This document shows, piece after piece, positions 24,806 to 35,618 of a DNA stretch of 64,000 bases; position 1 is the stretch's first letter, and every line of letters begins with the position of its first letter. Source of the stretch: Phytopseudomonas flavescens. GTDB lineage: Bacteria; Pseudomonadota; Gammaproteobacteria; Pseudomonadales; Pseudomonadaceae. The notes beneath the pieces were generated by a model. That model did not search any database and was not told where the DNA came from. It saw only the letters and a program-made list of their open reading frames with translations. The DNA is taken from contig NZ_FNDG01000001.1 in NCBI RefSeq assembly GCF_900100535.1, positions 382,698 to 446,697 of the forward strand. The letters are read 5' to 3'. Position numbers and translations under genes: made by a program.

Positions 24806-26311
24806 TCAGTTGTTGTAAAGATCGATGATCTCGCTGACCGCCTGGCTGCTGGTCTTGGAGCCATCGTTACGGGCCAGATCGATGCGATTGAGGTATGCCT
24901 CGTCGACATCGCCGGTCACGTAGCGGCCATCGAACACGGCACTGTCGAAATCCTCGATCTTGATCTTGCCGCCACCGACGGCTTCTTTCAGATCGTCGAG
25001 ATCCTGATAGACCAGCCAGTCGGCACCGATCAGCTCGGCAACCTGCTCGGTGGAGCGACCATGGGCGATCAGTTCGTGGGGGCTCGGCATGTCGATGCCA
25101 TACACGTTCGGATAACGCACGGCGGGGGCGGCCGAACAGAAATACACGTTCTTCGCGCCGGCTTCCCGGGCCATCTGGATGATCTGCTTGCAGGTGGTGC
25201 CGCGTACGATGGAGTCGTCCACCAGCATCACGTTCTTGCCGCGGAACTCCAGTTCGATGGCGTTGAGCTTCTGGCGCACCGATTTCTTGCGGGCGGCCTG
25301 CCCCGGCATGATGAAGGTGCGGCCGATGTAGCGGTTCTTGACGAAACCTTCGCGGAACTTCACACCGAGGTGGTTGGCCAGCTCCAGCGCCGAAGTACGG
25401 CTGGTATCGGGAATCGGGATGACCACGTCGATATCGTGCTCGGGGCGCTCGCGGCGGATCTTGTCGGCCAGCTTCTCGCCCATGCGCAGGCGCGCCTTGT
25501 AGACCGACACACCGTCCATGATCGAATCCGGGCGAGCCAGGTAGACATGCTCGAAGATGCACGGTTTGAGCTGCGGGTTGGGCGCACACTGGCGAGTGTG
25601 CAGTTGCCCTTCTTCGGTGATGTACACCGCCTCGCCCGGCGCCACGTCGCGGATCAGGGTGAACCCCAGTACGTCCAGTGCCACGCTTTCCGAGGCGATC
25701 ATGTACTCGACGCCTTCGTCGGTGTGGCGCTGGCCGAAGACGATCGGGCGGATGCCATTGGGGTCGCGGAAACCGACGATGCCATAGCCGGTGATCATCG
25801 CCACCACCGCGTAGCCGCCACGGCAGCGCTTGTGCACGTCCTTGACCGCAGCGAACACGTCTTCCTCGGTGGGATGCAGCTTGCCGCGCACCGCCAGTTC
25901 GTGGGCGAACACGTTGAGCAGCACTTCGGAATCGGAGCTGGTGTTGACGTGGCGCAGATCCGACTCGTAGATCTCCTTGGCCAACTGCTCGACGTTGGTC
26001 AGGTTGCCGTTGTGCGCCAGGGTGATGCCATAGGGGGAGTTGACGTAGAACGGCTGGGCCTCCGCCGAGCTGGAGCTGCCTGCGGTCGGATAGCGCACAT
26101 GGCCAATGCCCATGTGGCCGATCAAACGCTGCATGTGCCGCTGCTGGAACACGTCGCGCACCAGGCCGTTGTCCTTGCGCAGGAACAGCCGCCCTTCGTG
26201 GCTGGTGACGATACCGGCAGCATCCTGGCCGCGGTGCTGGAGGACGGTGAGGCCGTCATACAGCGCCTGATTGACGTTCGATTTACCGACGATACCGACA
26301 ATGCCACACAT
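24806..26311 (-). CDS. purF: Amidophosphoribosyltransferase
   Basis: 501 residues from ATG 26311, so that Cys2 (MCGIVG) becomes the N-terminal glutamine-amidotransferase nucleophile. The N-terminal Ntn hydrolase half has RGQDAAGI and [12 protein letters not shown]. The C-terminal half has the PRPP loop [13 protein letters not shown]. It catalyses the first committed step of purine synthesis, PRPP plus glutamine to phosphoribosylamine. The cluster continues from cvpA (28 bases upstream), the usual partner. Confidence 0.97.
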   Translation of the reverse strand: MCGIVGIVGKSNVNQALYDGLTVLQHRGQDAAGIVTSHEGRLFLRKDNGLVRDVFQQRHMQRLIGHMGIGHVRYPTAGSSSSAEAQPFYVNSPYGITLAHNGNLTNVEQLAKEIYESDLRHVNTSSDSEVLLNVFAHELAVRGKLHPTEEDVFAAVKDVHKRCRGGYAVVAMITGYGIVGFRDPNGIRPIVFGQRHTDEGVEYMIASESVALDVLGFTLIRDVAPGEAVYITEEGQLHTRQCAPNPQLKPCIFEHVYLARPDSIMDGVSVYKARLRMGEKLADKIRRERPEHDIDVVIPIPDTSRTSALELANHLGVKFREGFVKNRYIGRTFIMPGQAARKKSVRQKLNAIELEFRGKNVMLVDDSIVRGTTCKQIIQMAREAGAKNVYFCSAAPAVRYPNVYGIDMPSPHELIAHGRSTEQVAELIGADWLVYQDLDDLKEAVGGGKIKIEDFDSAVFDGRYVTGDVDEAYLNRIDLARNDGSKTSSQAVSEIIDLYNN

Positions 26312-26339
26312 GTGACGCAACCCCTACTCAGTGAGACGA

Positions 26340-26906
26340 CTAATTACCAGCGCTGCCGGGAATGGATCCCTGCAGCACATCTTTGAACGGCAGTTCGACC
26401 GGTTCGCGTATACCACTGGCCAACCACTCGCTGGACATTCCCAGAATGAGGTTCTTCGACCAGTCTGCAACCAACAGAAAATGTGGCAGCAGCGTCGACT
26501 GCTGCCACCAGGCGTCCTGCTCGACGGGCCCCAGGCTCAACAGCCCGACGGCGACCACCACCAGCAGGGCACCCCGTGCGGCACCGAATACCATGCCGAG
26601 AAACCGATCCGTGCCGGAAAGGCCGGTGACCCGGATCAGTTCGCCGATCAGATAATTGATCAACGCACCGACCAGCAGGGTCAGCACGAACAACAGGATA
26701 CAGGCGACGACCACGCGGGCGGACGGGGTTTCGATATAGGCACCGAGATGCTCAGAGAGCGCACCACCGAACATCCAGGCAACCACGCCAGCGATGATCC
26801 AGGTGACCAGCGACAGGGCTTCCTTGACGAAGCCTCGACTCAAGCTGATCAGACTCGATACGGCGATGATGGCGATGATCGCCCAATCGACCCAGGTGAA
26901 TGCCAC
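26340..26906 (-). CDS. cvpA: CvpA family membrane protein
   Basis: 188 residues with four membrane helices (starting WVDWAIIAIIAVSSLISLSRG, the conserved CvpA opening; then near residues 28-48, 64-84 and 100-122). CvpA is linked to colicin V export and envelope integrity; its exact role is not settled. It is transcribed with purF, as in most gamma-proteobacteria. Confidence 0.93.
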   Translation of the reverse strand: MAFTWVDWAIIAIIAVSSLISLSRGFVKEALSLVTWIIAGVVAWMFGGALSEHLGAYIETPSARVVVACILLFVLTLLVGALINYLIGELIRVTGLSGTDRFLGMVFGAARGALLVVVAVGLLSLGPVEQDAWWQQSTLLPHFLLVADWSKNLILGMSSEWLASGIREPVELPFKDVLQGSIPGSAGN

Positions 26907-26979
26907 GATGCAGGCTACCGATGGAAGAGGCGCTGCATTTTAGCAGACCCCTGCCCATCGGTTAAGCGCAGATACCGGG

Positions 26980-27636
26980 TCAGTTGCTTTCGGGCTGGAA
27001 GCGCACCACGAAACCGTTGAGCTTGTGCTGGCGATTGAGCTGATCGCGCAGCCGGTCGGCCTCGACCCGCTCCACCAGCGGCCCGACGAACACCCGGTTC
27101 ATGCCATCGGCGTTACGGATGTAGGCGTTGTAGCCCTGCGCACGCAAGGTTTTCTGCAGGGTTTCCGCGCCCGGGCGGCTGGACAGGCTGGCCAGTTGCA
27201 CCGACCAGCTGACCGGCAGGCTGTTGGCGTCCAGGCGTTCGGCCGGTGCCTTTTGCGGTGGCGCAGCGACCTCCGGCTGTTTGCTGGCGGCCGGTGGCGG
27301 CGTGCTCGGCGCGGCAGGTGCCTGCCCTTCAGGCAACGCGCTGATCGGCTGCTCGACGGGTGCCTGGGCCTGCTCGACGGGAATCTGCCCCTGCCCTGAC
27401 GCCGCATTATCGCCAGGCACCGGCTCCTGCGGCAGTTCCTGGGGGTCGGGGACGATCACCGGCTGCATCTCGATTTCCGGCACCACCGGTTTGCCCGGCA
27501 TGCCGGGCGCGTCGACCACTACATGGCGCAGCTCGTCGGGACGCGACAGCAGCATCGGCAGGAAAATCACCGCCAGCGCCACCAGCACCAGAGCCCCGAC
27601 AATACGTTGCTTCGTTCCGCTATCCAGCATTGCCAT
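26980..27636 (-). CDS. dedD: SPOR-domain protein (DedD-like)
   Basis: About 218 residues from ATG 27636 (GGAGGG upstream; ATG 27630 is possible). One N-terminal membrane helix (RIVGALVLVALAVIFLPML) is followed by a Pro/Ala/Gln-rich linker and a C-terminal SPOR domain (about 140-215; WSVQLASL, YNAYIRN, RVFVGP). SPOR domains bind denuded peptidoglycan at the division site, and DedD helps cell constriction. The gene overlaps the end of folC by 17 bases. Confidence 0.9.
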   Translation of the reverse strand: MAMLDSGTKQRIVGALVLVALAVIFLPMLLSRPDELRHVVVDAPGMPGKPVVPEIEMQPVIVPDPQELPQEPVPGDNAASGQGQIPVEQAQAPVEQPISALPEGQAPAAPSTPPPAASKQPEVAAPPQKAPAERLDANSLPVSWSVQLASLSSRPGAETLQKTLRAQGYNAYIRNADGMNRVFVGPLVERVEADRLRDQLNRQHKLNGFVVRFQPESN

Positions 27637-28927
27637 CCTGCACACCCTCCTGGGCGTGACGCTGCAGCCACATCAAGGCTTCGGCCACGCAGAAAAAAGA
27701 ACCAAAGAGCAGAATTTCATCCCCGTCCGCGGCACGCTCGCATTGTGCCTGCAGGGCGCTGGCCACATCAGCGTGCACCTCGGCCTGCGCAGCGCAGGTA
27801 AGCAGATGGCCATGCAGCTCGGCCGCAGTGCGTGAGCGCTCGCTCGGCAGCGGCGCCACCGCCCAATGCGCCACCTCGCCCAGCAGCGGCGCCACCACGG
27901 CAGGCAGATCCTTGTCGGCCAACAGCCCGAACACCGCCCAACGCCGACCTGCGACTGGATGCGCCTGCAAACGACCGGCAAGGAACAGTGCGGCGTGGGG
28001 ATTGTGCCCTACGTCGAGCAACAGAGTGAGGGACTTGCCCTGCCAGTTCAAGTGACGACGATCGAGACGCCCGATTACCCGAGTCGCCGCCAGGGCCGCG
28101 ACAATGGTGGCCGCATCCCAGGGCAGATCGAGCAAGGCATAGGCCTGCAGGGCCAGTGCGGCGTTTTCCATGGGCAGGTCGAGCAGCGGCAAGTCGGCGA
28201 GGTGCAGCACATGCCCGCTCGGCGTCAATCCGTACCAGCTCCAGCCGTCGTCGGCGAGGCTCAGATCGAAATCCCGGCAACGCAGGAAGAAGGGGGCATC
28301 CAGTTCGAGCACGCGCTCGAGCAATGGCAACGGTGGGTCGAAATCGCCGCACAGGGCCGGTTTGCCGGGACGCAGAATCCCGGCTTTCTCGAATACCACC
28401 GACTCGCGGGTATCGCCCAGCCAGTCGGCATGGTCCACACCGATGCTGGTGATCAGTGCCAGATCGGCATCGATCAGGTTCACCGCATCCAGGCGCCCGC
28501 CCAGGCCGACTTCGAGCACCGCGACATCCAGCCCGGCCCGTTCGAACAACCAGAACGCCGCCAGGGTGCCCATTTCGAAATAGGTCAGCGAGGTGGCGCC
28601 GCGCGCCGCCTCGACGGCACTGAACGCCTCACAGAGGTCAGCATCACTGGCCTGCTCGCCATGGATCTGCACCCGCTCGTTGTAGCGCAGCAGGTGCGGC
28701 GAACTGTACACACCGACCCTTAGGCCTTGGGCGCGCAGCAGCGAGGCGAGAAAGGCACAGGTCGAGCCCTTGCCGTTGGTGCCGGTCACCGTGATCACCC
28801 GTGGGGCTGGGCGGGACAGGCCAAGGCGTGCAGCAACCTCTCGGGAGCGCTCCAGGCCCATGTCGATGGCGCTGGGATGCAAACGCTCCAGATACGCCAG
28901 CCACTCGGCCAGGGAGCGCACGGTCAT
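27620..28927 (-). CDS. folC: Bifunctional folylpolyglutamate synthase/dihydrofolate synthase
   Basis: 435 residues. Mur-ligase fold: ATP loop [10 protein letters not shown] near residue 45, [10 protein letters not shown], and [12 protein letters not shown] for metal and folate binding, then [12 protein letters not shown] in the C-terminal domain. It adds glutamate to dihydropteroate and to reduced folates. Its ATG overlaps the accD stop by 4 bases. Confidence 0.96.
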   Translation of the reverse strand: MTVRSLAEWLAYLERLHPSAIDMGLERSREVAARLGLSRPAPRVITVTGTNGKGSTCAFLASLLRAQGLRVGVYSSPHLLRYNERVQIHGEQASDADLCEAFSAVEAARGATSLTYFEMGTLAAFWLFERAGLDVAVLEVGLGGRLDAVNLIDADLALITSIGVDHADWLGDTRESVVFEKAGILRPGKPALCGDFDPPLPLLERVLELDAPFFLRCRDFDLSLADDGWSWYGLTPSGHVLHLADLPLLDLPMENAALALQAYALLDLPWDAATIVAALAATRVIGRLDRRHLNWQGKSLTLLLDVGHNPHAALFLAGRLQAHPVAGRRWAVFGLLADKDLPAVVAPLLGEVAHWAVAPLPSERSRTAAELHGHLLTCAAQAEVHADVASALQAQCERAADGDEILLFGSFFCVAEALMWLQRHAQEGVQDGNAG

Positions 28928-29808
28928 GCCGTGACCGGCAACGCAGCAGGAGATGGCTGATGGGTGAACTGCGCCAGCAGCCTGGCCAGGCGCGAACGCA
29001 GCTCGGCACGGTGAATGATCATGTCGATGGCACCGTGTTCGATCAGGAACTCGCTGCGCTGGAAACCTTCCGGCAGTTTCTCGCGAACGGTCTGCTCGAT
29101 CACCCGCGGGCCGGCGAAGCCGATCAGCGCCTTGGGCTCGGCGACAATCACATCACCGAGCATGGCCAGGCTGGCGGAAACGCCGCCATAGACCGGATCG
29201 GTCAATACCGACACGAACGGGATACCCTCTTCGCGCAAACGCGCCAGCACCGCCGAGGTCTTGGCCATCTGCATCAGCGAGATCAGCGCCTCCTGCATGC
29301 GCGCACCACCGGAGGCGGCGAAGCACACGAACGGAGAGCGCGTTTCCAGCGCCACGTTGGCGGCACGCACGAAGCGCTCGCCGACGATGGCGCCCATGGA
29401 GCCGCCCATGAACGAGAACTCGAAGGCACAAGCCACGATGGGCATGCCTTCGAGCGTGCCGCTCATGGAAATCAGCGCATCCTTCTCACCAGTCTGCTTC
29501 TGCGCAGCGACCAGGCGGTCCTTGTACTTCTTGCTGTCGCGAAATTTCAGGCGATCACTGGGCTCGAGATCGGCACCGATCTCCTCACGACCATCGGCGT
29601 CGAGAAAGATGCCCAGGCGCGTCCGCGCATTGATGCGCATGTGGTGATTGCACTTGGGACACACGTCCAGGGTCTTTTCCAGCTCGGGCTTGTAGAGCAC
29701 GGCCTCGCAGGACGGACACTTGTGCCACAGGCCTTCCGGCACCGAACTCTTCTTGACCTCGGAACGCATGATCGATGGGATCAGTTTGTCTACCAGCCAG
29801 TTGCTCAT
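28924..29808 (-). CDS. accD: Acetyl-CoA carboxylase carboxyltransferase beta subunit
   Basis: 294 residues. The N-terminal zinc ribbon has CPSC and, 20 residues later, CPKC. The carboxyltransferase core has [22 protein letters not shown] oxyanion loop (here [10 protein letters not shown]), [16 protein letters not shown] and [11 protein letters not shown]. It transfers CO2 from biotin to acetyl-CoA in the first step of fatty acid synthesis. It begins the accD-folC-dedD-cvpA-purF run. Confidence 0.97.
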   Translation of the reverse strand: MSNWLVDKLIPSIMRSEVKKSSVPEGLWHKCPSCEAVLYKPELEKTLDVCPKCNHHMRINARTRLGIFLDADGREEIGADLEPSDRLKFRDSKKYKDRLVAAQKQTGEKDALISMSGTLEGMPIVACAFEFSFMGGSMGAIVGERFVRAANVALETRSPFVCFAASGGARMQEALISLMQMAKTSAVLARLREEGIPFVSVLTDPVYGGVSASLAMLGDVIVAEPKALIGFAGPRVIEQTVREKLPEGFQRSEFLIEHGAIDMIIHRAELRSRLARLLAQFTHQPSPAALPVTA

Positions 29809-29981
29809 GCTCTCGATTCTCCAACGCTGTAGGCTTCAACAGGCTTGTTGCACATGACAAGCGAATTGATGAATGGGTCGTCGCAGGGGGCCGGCATTAC
29901 GGCCGCCACCTCGCCCGACCACGAAAAAGGCGCGTATTCGTCGCGGCGATAGGAGTATGGACGATTCGCCGAGCAGCGCCG

Positions 29982-30614
29982 TCACACACAGTCTCCCACC
30001 GCCCGTACGGCACGCACGAAGTCTTTTACTCTGGCGGCATCCTTGATGCCCTTGCCCGCCTCGACGCCTCCGCTGACATCCACGGCATAAGGGCGCACCC
30101 GGGCGATTGCCGCGGTGACGTTTTCCGGGGTCAGGCCGCCTGCCAGGACCACCGGCTTGCTCAGCTGCGCAGGCACCAGCGACCAGTCGAAGGCTTGCCC
30201 GGTTCCTCCAGGGACCCCGTCCACGAAGGTATCGAGAAGCACGGCACGGGCGCCCGGATAGGCATCCACCAGGGCCGCCACGTCATCCTGCGCACGTACG
30301 CGCAGCGCTTTGATGTAAGGCCGGCCAACGGCGTCGCATTCGTCGGCACGTTCATCGCCGTGGAACTGCAACAGGTCCAGCGGCACCGCAGCCAGCACCT
30401 GGTCCAGCTCGGCTCGCGGCATGTCGACGAACAGACCGACCGTGGTCACGAAAGGCGGTAACGCCATGACGATGGCCCGCGCCTGCTCGATCGACACCGC
30501 TCGCGGGCTGCGCGCATAGAACACCAGGCCGATGGCGTCGGCCCCGGCAGCTACGGCTGCCAGGGCATCTTCCGGCCGGGTGATCCCACAAATCTTGCAG
30601 CGAACGACTGACAA
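29982..30614 (-). CDS. trpF: Phosphoribosylanthranilate isomerase
   Basis: 210 residues from a TTG start at 30614 with GGAGAGG just upstream. The start gives the family's N-terminal strand ([13 protein letters not shown], with the catalytic Cys). Further marks are [15 protein letters not shown] with the catalytic Asp, [10 protein letters not shown] and VDVSGGVE. It carries out the Amadori rearrangement in tryptophan synthesis. The gene lies 53 bases after truA and is apart from the other trp genes, as is usual in Pseudomonas. Confidence 0.94.
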   Translation of the reverse strand: MSVVRCKICGITRPEDALAAVAAGADAIGLVFYARSPRAVSIEQARAIVMALPPFVTTVGLFVDMPRAELDQVLAAVPLDLLQFHGDERADECDAVGRPYIKALRVRAQDDVAALVDAYPGARAVLLDTFVDGVPGGTGQAFDWSLVPAQLSKPVVLAGGLTPENVTAAIARVRPYAVDVSGGVEAGKGIKDAARVKDFVRAVRAVGDCV

Positions 30615-30667
30615 CGGGCGGCCCTCTCCAGGAAAGTCCGGATGGTAGCAAATCGGTGACCCTGCGG

Positions 30668-31549
30668 TCACTGCGCCGGCCGCCCGGCCGGCGCCGCGAC
30701 ATCTTCCAGCCCGGAAAGGAAGTGCGGCCCCAGGTAGCGCTGGGGCAGATCGAACTCGGCGGGGTAATCCACCTGCACCAGGTAGAGCCCATAAGGATGA
30801 GCCGTCACGCCGCCCGTTCGCCGCACCCCGGTCTTCAGCACCTCGCCGGCCCACGCCACCGGACGCTCACCGGCACCGATGGTCATCAGCACACCGGCGA
30901 TGTTACGCACCATGTGGTGCAGGAAGGCATTGGCGCGGATATCCAGCACGATGAAACGGCCATGCTGCAGCAGCTCCAGGTGATGCACCGTCTTGATCGG
31001 CGACTTGGCCTGGCACTGCCGTGCGCGGAAGGCACTGAAATCGTGGGTGCCGATGAACACCTGCGCCGCTTCGCGCATGCGTTCGACGTCCAGCGGCCGA
31101 TGGTTCCAGGTCACCTCTTCGGCCATGTGCGCCGGGCGGATCTGATCGTTGTAGATCACATAGCGATAGCGTCGCGCCATGGCACAGAAGCGCGCATCGA
31201 AGTGCCGCGGCATGGCCTTGGCCCAGGTCACGCTGATATCGCCAGGCAAGTTCATGTTGGCGCCCATCACCCAGGCGTGCATGGAGCGCTCGACCCTGGT
31301 GTCGAAGTGCACCACCTGGCCGCTGGCATGCACCAGAGCATCGGTACGCCCGGCACAGCTCAGCGTCACGGGCGCGCCACCGGCGACCTTGGAAAGGGCC
31401 TTCTCGAGTGACGCCTGGATCGACGGCACGCCGTCACGCTGGCGCTGGAAGCCCCGGTAACGGGCACCACGGTACTCGACACCCAGGGCAATCTTGTAAA
31501 TGCCGACGGCAGCCATTTCGGCTGCCGTCGAGGTACGCACATCAGACAT
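30668..31549 (-). CDS. truA: tRNA pseudouridine(38-40) synthase
   Basis: 293 residues. The catalytic Asp lies in [17 protein letters not shown]. Further conserved blocks are [24 protein letters not shown] and [13 protein letters not shown]. It modifies U38-U40 in the anticodon stem-loop of many tRNAs. It starts 3 bases after the fimV stop, as in P. aeruginosa from memory. Confidence 0.95.
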   Translation of the reverse strand: MSDVRTSTAAEMAAVGIYKIALGVEYRGARYRGFQRQRDGVPSIQASLEKALSKVAGGAPVTLSCAGRTDALVHASGQVVHFDTRVERSMHAWVMGANMNLPGDISVTWAKAMPRHFDARFCAMARRYRYVIYNDQIRPAHMAEEVTWNHRPLDVERMREAAQVFIGTHDFSAFRARQCQAKSPIKTVHHLELLQHGRFIVLDIRANAFLHHMVRNIAGVLMTIGAGERPVAWAGEVLKTGVRRTGGVTAHPYGLYLVQVDYPAEFDLPQRYLGPHFLSGLEDVAAPAGRPAQ

Positions 31550-31552
31550 GTA

Positions 31553-34324
31553 TCAAACCAGTTTGCCGATCAGCTCTAGCGCTTCCTGCTGCTGACCCTC
31601 GTTACCTTCGGCGATCACTTCATCGAGGATGTCACGGGCACCCTCGGTATCGCCCATATCAATGTAGGCCCGCGCCAGGTCCAGCTTGGTCGCGGTCTCG
31701 TCGGTGCCCGAGAGGAAGTCGAAGTCCTCGTCGTCATCGAGCGATGGGGTATCGGCCTGCAGGCCTTTCGGCTCGAGTTGACCTTGCTGCTCGAGGCTTT
31801 CCGCCAACTGGTCGAGTTCGGCGGTCACATTATCGAGCTGGGCGGCGAAGCTGGCACCCGAGTTCGCAGCCGGCGCCTCGTCGTTGAGCGACAGGTCGAA
31901 ATCGGCCGGCAGGCCGAGGTCATCCTGGTTGTTGTCAGCCGAGGGGGTGGCAGATGCGTCGCTGCCCGCTGTCTTGTCCGCATCATCATCATCGAGGTTC
32001 AGCAGGAAATCGTCCTCCTGCTGAACGGCCGGCGTCGCCGGCGCGTCGAGGTCGAGACTGAAGTCGGCCAGTTCGCCGCCCAGTTCCTGGCGGCCGTCGG
32101 TTTGATCGTCGAGTTCGAAGTCCAGCGCGTCGTCCTTGCCTGCAGCCGGCTGGTCGGGGCCCCGCAGGCCCGGATCGGCATCCAGGGTCGTATCGAGCGG
32201 GTCGACGCGATCAGTACCCACCGGGCGGATCGGCGGATCGGCGGCGAACTCGGCTTCGAGGGCATCCAGGTCGAGATCGAAGTCCTCGTTGGCCGGCCGG
32301 GACGACGCAGGCCGAGCGGGCTCGTCCAGCGTCAGGTCGTCGAGGCTGAAAGCGTCCAGGTCATCGGCGGCGGCAACGCCAGCCAGCCCCGCGCCGCCAC
32401 CCAGCATGATCATGGCCGGATAACGGCTTTTCAGCTGCTCGACCTCGGCATGGGCACCCCCGATTTCACGCAATTCGTTTTCCTGGCGGGAGAAACCCTC
32501 GCGGTCGCCCAGTTCCGCGTAGACCTCCATCAGTTTCAGGCGCAGATCGGTACGCTGGGGTTCGTCGTTGATGGCGTTGTGCAACAGCTCGGCGGCCTGA
32601 TTGAAGCGGCCATAGGCGATGTAGATGTCGGCCTCGCCCAAGGCGTCGCCGGTCTGCGCGCTAATGCGCTCTTCGCTGGCCGACGGCTGCGGAGCACTCA
32701 GGTCGTCCGGCAGATCGTCCAGGCTGTCGGCAGGCAGCTCCAGGTCATCATCGAAGCGGTGGGTATCTTCCTGGTACACCGAAAGGCTCTGCTCCTGCTC
32801 GGCATCCTTGCGTGCGCTGCGGCGCGACAGGATCAGCAGCACCAGCAACAGCGCCAGCAGCAGACTGCCGCCGATCAGCCCGAGCAGCATCGGATTGGCC
32901 AGCAGATTGTCGAGGGCACTGTCTTCATCGGCCGGAGCGGGGGCGGCAGGCACAGGCTCGGCCGGCTGGACAGCCACGGGGGCTGGCGGTTCGGCGGGGG
33001 CTGGCTGAGCGCCCGCAGCGGGGTCGGCAGCAGGCGCCGCGCCATCACCCGAGGCAGCGGGTGCCGCCTCGCTGCCAGTCCCGCCGGCCTGGGGTGCTCC
33101 GGCCAAGGGTTCGGCCGCAGCGCCAGGAGCACCGGGGGCCGGCGGGGCAACGGGTGCAGCCGGCTGGCCTGGATTAACCGACGGCTCGGCGGCCTGACCG
33201 GAAGGTGCAGAGACATCGGCCTGCAACTTGGCCAATTGGTTGTCTTTGAGTTGAATCAGGCGCTGCAGTTTGTCGAGCTGGCTCTGCAGGTCGTTCATGC
33301 GATCTTTCAGCTCGTCGTTCTCGCGACGGGTCGAATCCAGGCTTTCCTGGGTGATCGCCAGTTGATTGCTCAGCGCGGCACTGTTGCTGGAACCGCTTTC
33401 GCTGCCCGCCGTGGCCTTGCCAGCATCGGCGGCGAGCAACTTGAGTTTGTCTGCGGCTGGCGCGTCGGCCGGCGCCGCGCCGGTGCTGGTGCGGCGGGTC
33501 GCGTCGATCTGCCGGCTGCCGGCGGCTGCCGGAGCGCCACGCGCCTGGCGCCAGGAACCGTTCTGCTCGCCAACCTGCGCCAACGCCTCGGCCTGGCTGC
33601 GCCTGGCGATCTGGCTTGCATCGGGCAGGCGCAGCACCTGGCCGCTTTTCATGAGGTTGATATTGCCGCCGATGAACGCGTTCGGGTTGAGGTCCTGGAT
33701 GGCGAGCATTACCTGATGGACACTGCCATTGCCACCCACGCGCTGGGCAACCTCCCACAGGGTATCGTTGCGATTGGTACGGTATTCGCCGCCTTGGCCC
33801 GCCGCTGCGCCACGAGAAGCCGTCGGGGTCGTCGAGGGCGCAGCCGGGCGTGGCGGCGTGGCAGCCGGCCTTGGCGCGGGCGTGGCCACCGGCAATTGCG
33901 GTGCGGCAGCGGCCTGAGGGGAATACAGCGGCGGATCGAGCAACAGCGTGTATTCACGCAGCAGGCGGCCATTGGGCCACAGCACTTCGACGAGGAAGTT
34001 CAGGTAGGGCTCGCGCACCGGCTTGGTCGACGTGACGCGAATCACGCTCTTGCCGTTGGGTTTGACGACAGGCGTGAAGGTGAGGTCAGTGAGAAAATAC
34101 TGGCGGTCGACTCCGGCCTTGGTGAACTCTTCCGGCGAGGCCAGCGCCGGGCGCATCTCTGCCGCAGAGAGGTCGCGCACGTCGAGGAGTTCGATTTCCG
34201 CAACCAGGGGCTGGTTCAGAGACGACTGCAGCGTCAGCTCGCCGACACCCAGCGCATGCGCCATACCGGAAGACAACGCCGTCGCTGCAGCGATAGCCAG
34301 TACCAGTTTACGAACCCGAACCAT
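31553..34324 (-). CDS. fimV: FimV, peptidoglycan-binding polar assembly protein
   Basis: 923 residues from ATG 34324, with AAGGAAAC upstream. A Sec signal peptide covers about 1-26 (ends MAHA), followed by the FimV N-terminal domain (LGVGELTLQSSLNQPL), a LysM domain near 180-240 (YRTNRNDTLWEVAQRVG), a coiled coil near 315-365, a Pro/Ala-rich stretch, one membrane helix near 480-503, then a long acidic cytoplasmic region with many Asp/Leu repeats and a C-terminal TPR-like helix pair (LDLARAYIDMGDTEGARDIL). FimV organises the cell pole, promotes type IV pilus secretin assembly, twitching and cAMP production. Confidence 0.95.
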   Translation of the reverse strand: MVRVRKLVLAIAAATALSSGMAHALGVGELTLQSSLNQPLVAEIELLDVRDLSAAEMRPALASPEEFTKAGVDRQYFLTDLTFTPVVKPNGKSVIRVTSTKPVREPYLNFLVEVLWPNGRLLREYTLLLDPPLYSPQAAAAPQLPVATPAPRPAATPPRPAAPSTTPTASRGAAAGQGGEYRTNRNDTLWEVAQRVGGNGSVHQVMLAIQDLNPNAFIGGNINLMKSGQVLRLPDASQIARRSQAEALAQVGEQNGSWRQARGAPAAAGSRQIDATRRTSTGAAPADAPAADKLKLLAADAGKATAGSESGSSNSAALSNQLAITQESLDSTRRENDELKDRMNDLQSQLDKLQRLIQLKDNQLAKLQADVSAPSGQAAEPSVNPGQPAAPVAPPAPGAPGAAAEPLAGAPQAGGTGSEAAPAASGDGAAPAADPAAGAQPAPAEPPAPVAVQPAEPVPAAPAPADEDSALDNLLANPMLLGLIGGSLLLALLLVLLILSRRSARKDAEQEQSLSVYQEDTHRFDDDLELPADSLDDLPDDLSAPQPSASEERISAQTGDALGEADIYIAYGRFNQAAELLHNAINDEPQRTDLRLKLMEVYAELGDREGFSRQENELREIGGAHAEVEQLKSRYPAMIMLGGGAGLAGVAAADDLDAFSLDDLTLDEPARPASSRPANEDFDLDLDALEAEFAADPPIRPVGTDRVDPLDTTLDADPGLRGPDQPAAGKDDALDFELDDQTDGRQELGGELADFSLDLDAPATPAVQQEDDFLLNLDDDDADKTAGSDASATPSADNNQDDLGLPADFDLSLNDEAPAANSGASFAAQLDNVTAELDQLAESLEQQGQLEPKGLQADTPSLDDDEDFDFLSGTDETATKLDLARAYIDMGDTEGARDILDEVIAEGNEGQQQEALELIGKLV

Positions 34325-34470
34325 AGCCGTTTCCTTTGTGTTGACTGCTCTCGCGCAACGAGAGGATAGGTGATCGTCGGCTGCCCCTTCACAGGCCCCC
34401 CAGCCAACCATCAGCGTGCTCGGTAGTTGCCAAGCTCGAATAAATCTTCGAATTTCCCGATAAGTATCTT

Positions 34471-35481
34471 TTACAGATGGTGTTTTATCAATAACTCGGC
34501 CAATTGCACGGCATTCAAAGCCGCACCTTTTCGCACATTATCAGACACAATCCACAAAGTGAGTTCGCAGGGATCGTCCAAACCGCGCCGTACGCGGCCT
34601 ACGTACACCTCATCCTGGCCGACGGCGTCGCCGATCACGGTCGGATAATCCCCTCCATCGACCCGCTCGATACCGACTGCCGCATCCAGCGCGGCGAGCA
34701 CCTCATCCAGTTCTACCGGTGCACCAGACTGCACCGTGACGCTCACGCTGTCGCCGAAGAATACCGGCACCTGGTGACAATTGACCGCGACATGCAGCGC
34801 AGCATCATCGAGCAGCGCCTTGATGTCCTGGTTGACCCGGCGCTCCAGGCGGCCATGCCCCTGCGCGTCCGGCTCGTCGACCTGCGCGAGCACGTTGAAG
34901 GCCATCTGCCGATCGAACAGACGCGGCTCGAACGAGCGGCCATTGAGCAGTTCGGCCGTCTGCCTGGCCAACTCGGACACGCCTTGCCGTCCACGGCTGG
35001 AGACCGCCAACCCGGCGTCGATCACCAACCGACGCACCGCTACCTGCTCCCTCAAGGCGGCGAGCACCAGCGTTACCGCAACCGCCACCGACGATGGGCT
35101 GGTAAGCATGAACGGCGCCTCGCGCCCCTGCAGCACATCGGCATTGACCTCGGGCACCACCCGCGGCGCCTGCTCGCACGGCAAGGCACCGGTCATGTCG
35201 ATCAGCGAGCAACCTGCCTGGCGTACCGCGTCGACCTGGGCCAGGGTCACGGCCTGGTCGGCGGCGAAGAACACCAGCTTGACGACGCGGAAATCGAAGC
35301 CGTCCACGGCACGCACGCGCAGGTTGCGTCCCTTGTAGGCTAGCGTACGACCGGCCGATTCGCTGCTGGCGAGCAGATGCAACGTGCCGACCGGAAAGTC
35401 GCGCTCTTCGAGAATCTGCAGAAGGGATTCGCCGACACTGCCGGTGGCGCCGACGATGGCGATGTCAAAGGTAGAAGTCAT
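34471..35481 (-). CDS. Aspartate-semialdehyde dehydrogenase-like protein lacking the catalytic Cys (Usg-1 type)
   Basis: 336 residues with the N-terminal nucleotide motif VGATGSVGE and the overall fold of aspartate-semialdehyde dehydrogenase. Where active enzymes have a GNC/PNC motif it has LTSPSSVAVAV, so the nucleophilic Cys is replaced. The segment HQVPVFFGDS also differs from the usual VPVFVGHS. It therefore probably does not catalyse the normal reaction. It matches the usg-type paralogue that lies between asd and fimV in Pseudomonas. Its role is unknown. The gap to asd is 137 bases. Confidence 0.88.
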   Translation of the reverse strand: MTSTFDIAIVGATGSVGESLLQILEERDFPVGTLHLLASSESAGRTLAYKGRNLRVRAVDGFDFRVVKLVFFAADQAVTLAQVDAVRQAGCSLIDMTGALPCEQAPRVVPEVNADVLQGREAPFMLTSPSSVAVAVTLVLAALREQVAVRRLVIDAGLAVSSRGRQGVSELARQTAELLNGRSFEPRLFDRQMAFNVLAQVDEPDAQGHGRLERRVNQDIKALLDDAALHVAVNCHQVPVFFGDSVSVTVQSGAPVELDEVLAALDAAVGIERVDGGDYPTVIGDAVGQDEVYVGRVRRGLDDPCELTLWIVSDNVRKGAALNAVQLAELLIKHHL

Positions 35482-35618
35482 GAGGGGAGCCTGACGCTCG
35501 ATAGCCGGAACAGACCCGGCACTCTACCGAAAAGCAAAGGGGCGGGCGATGGCAATCGCAAGCGACCACCACCCACCCGCCCCTTTCACGGCACGCCTGG
35601 CAGCGCGCCCTGAGCGGA

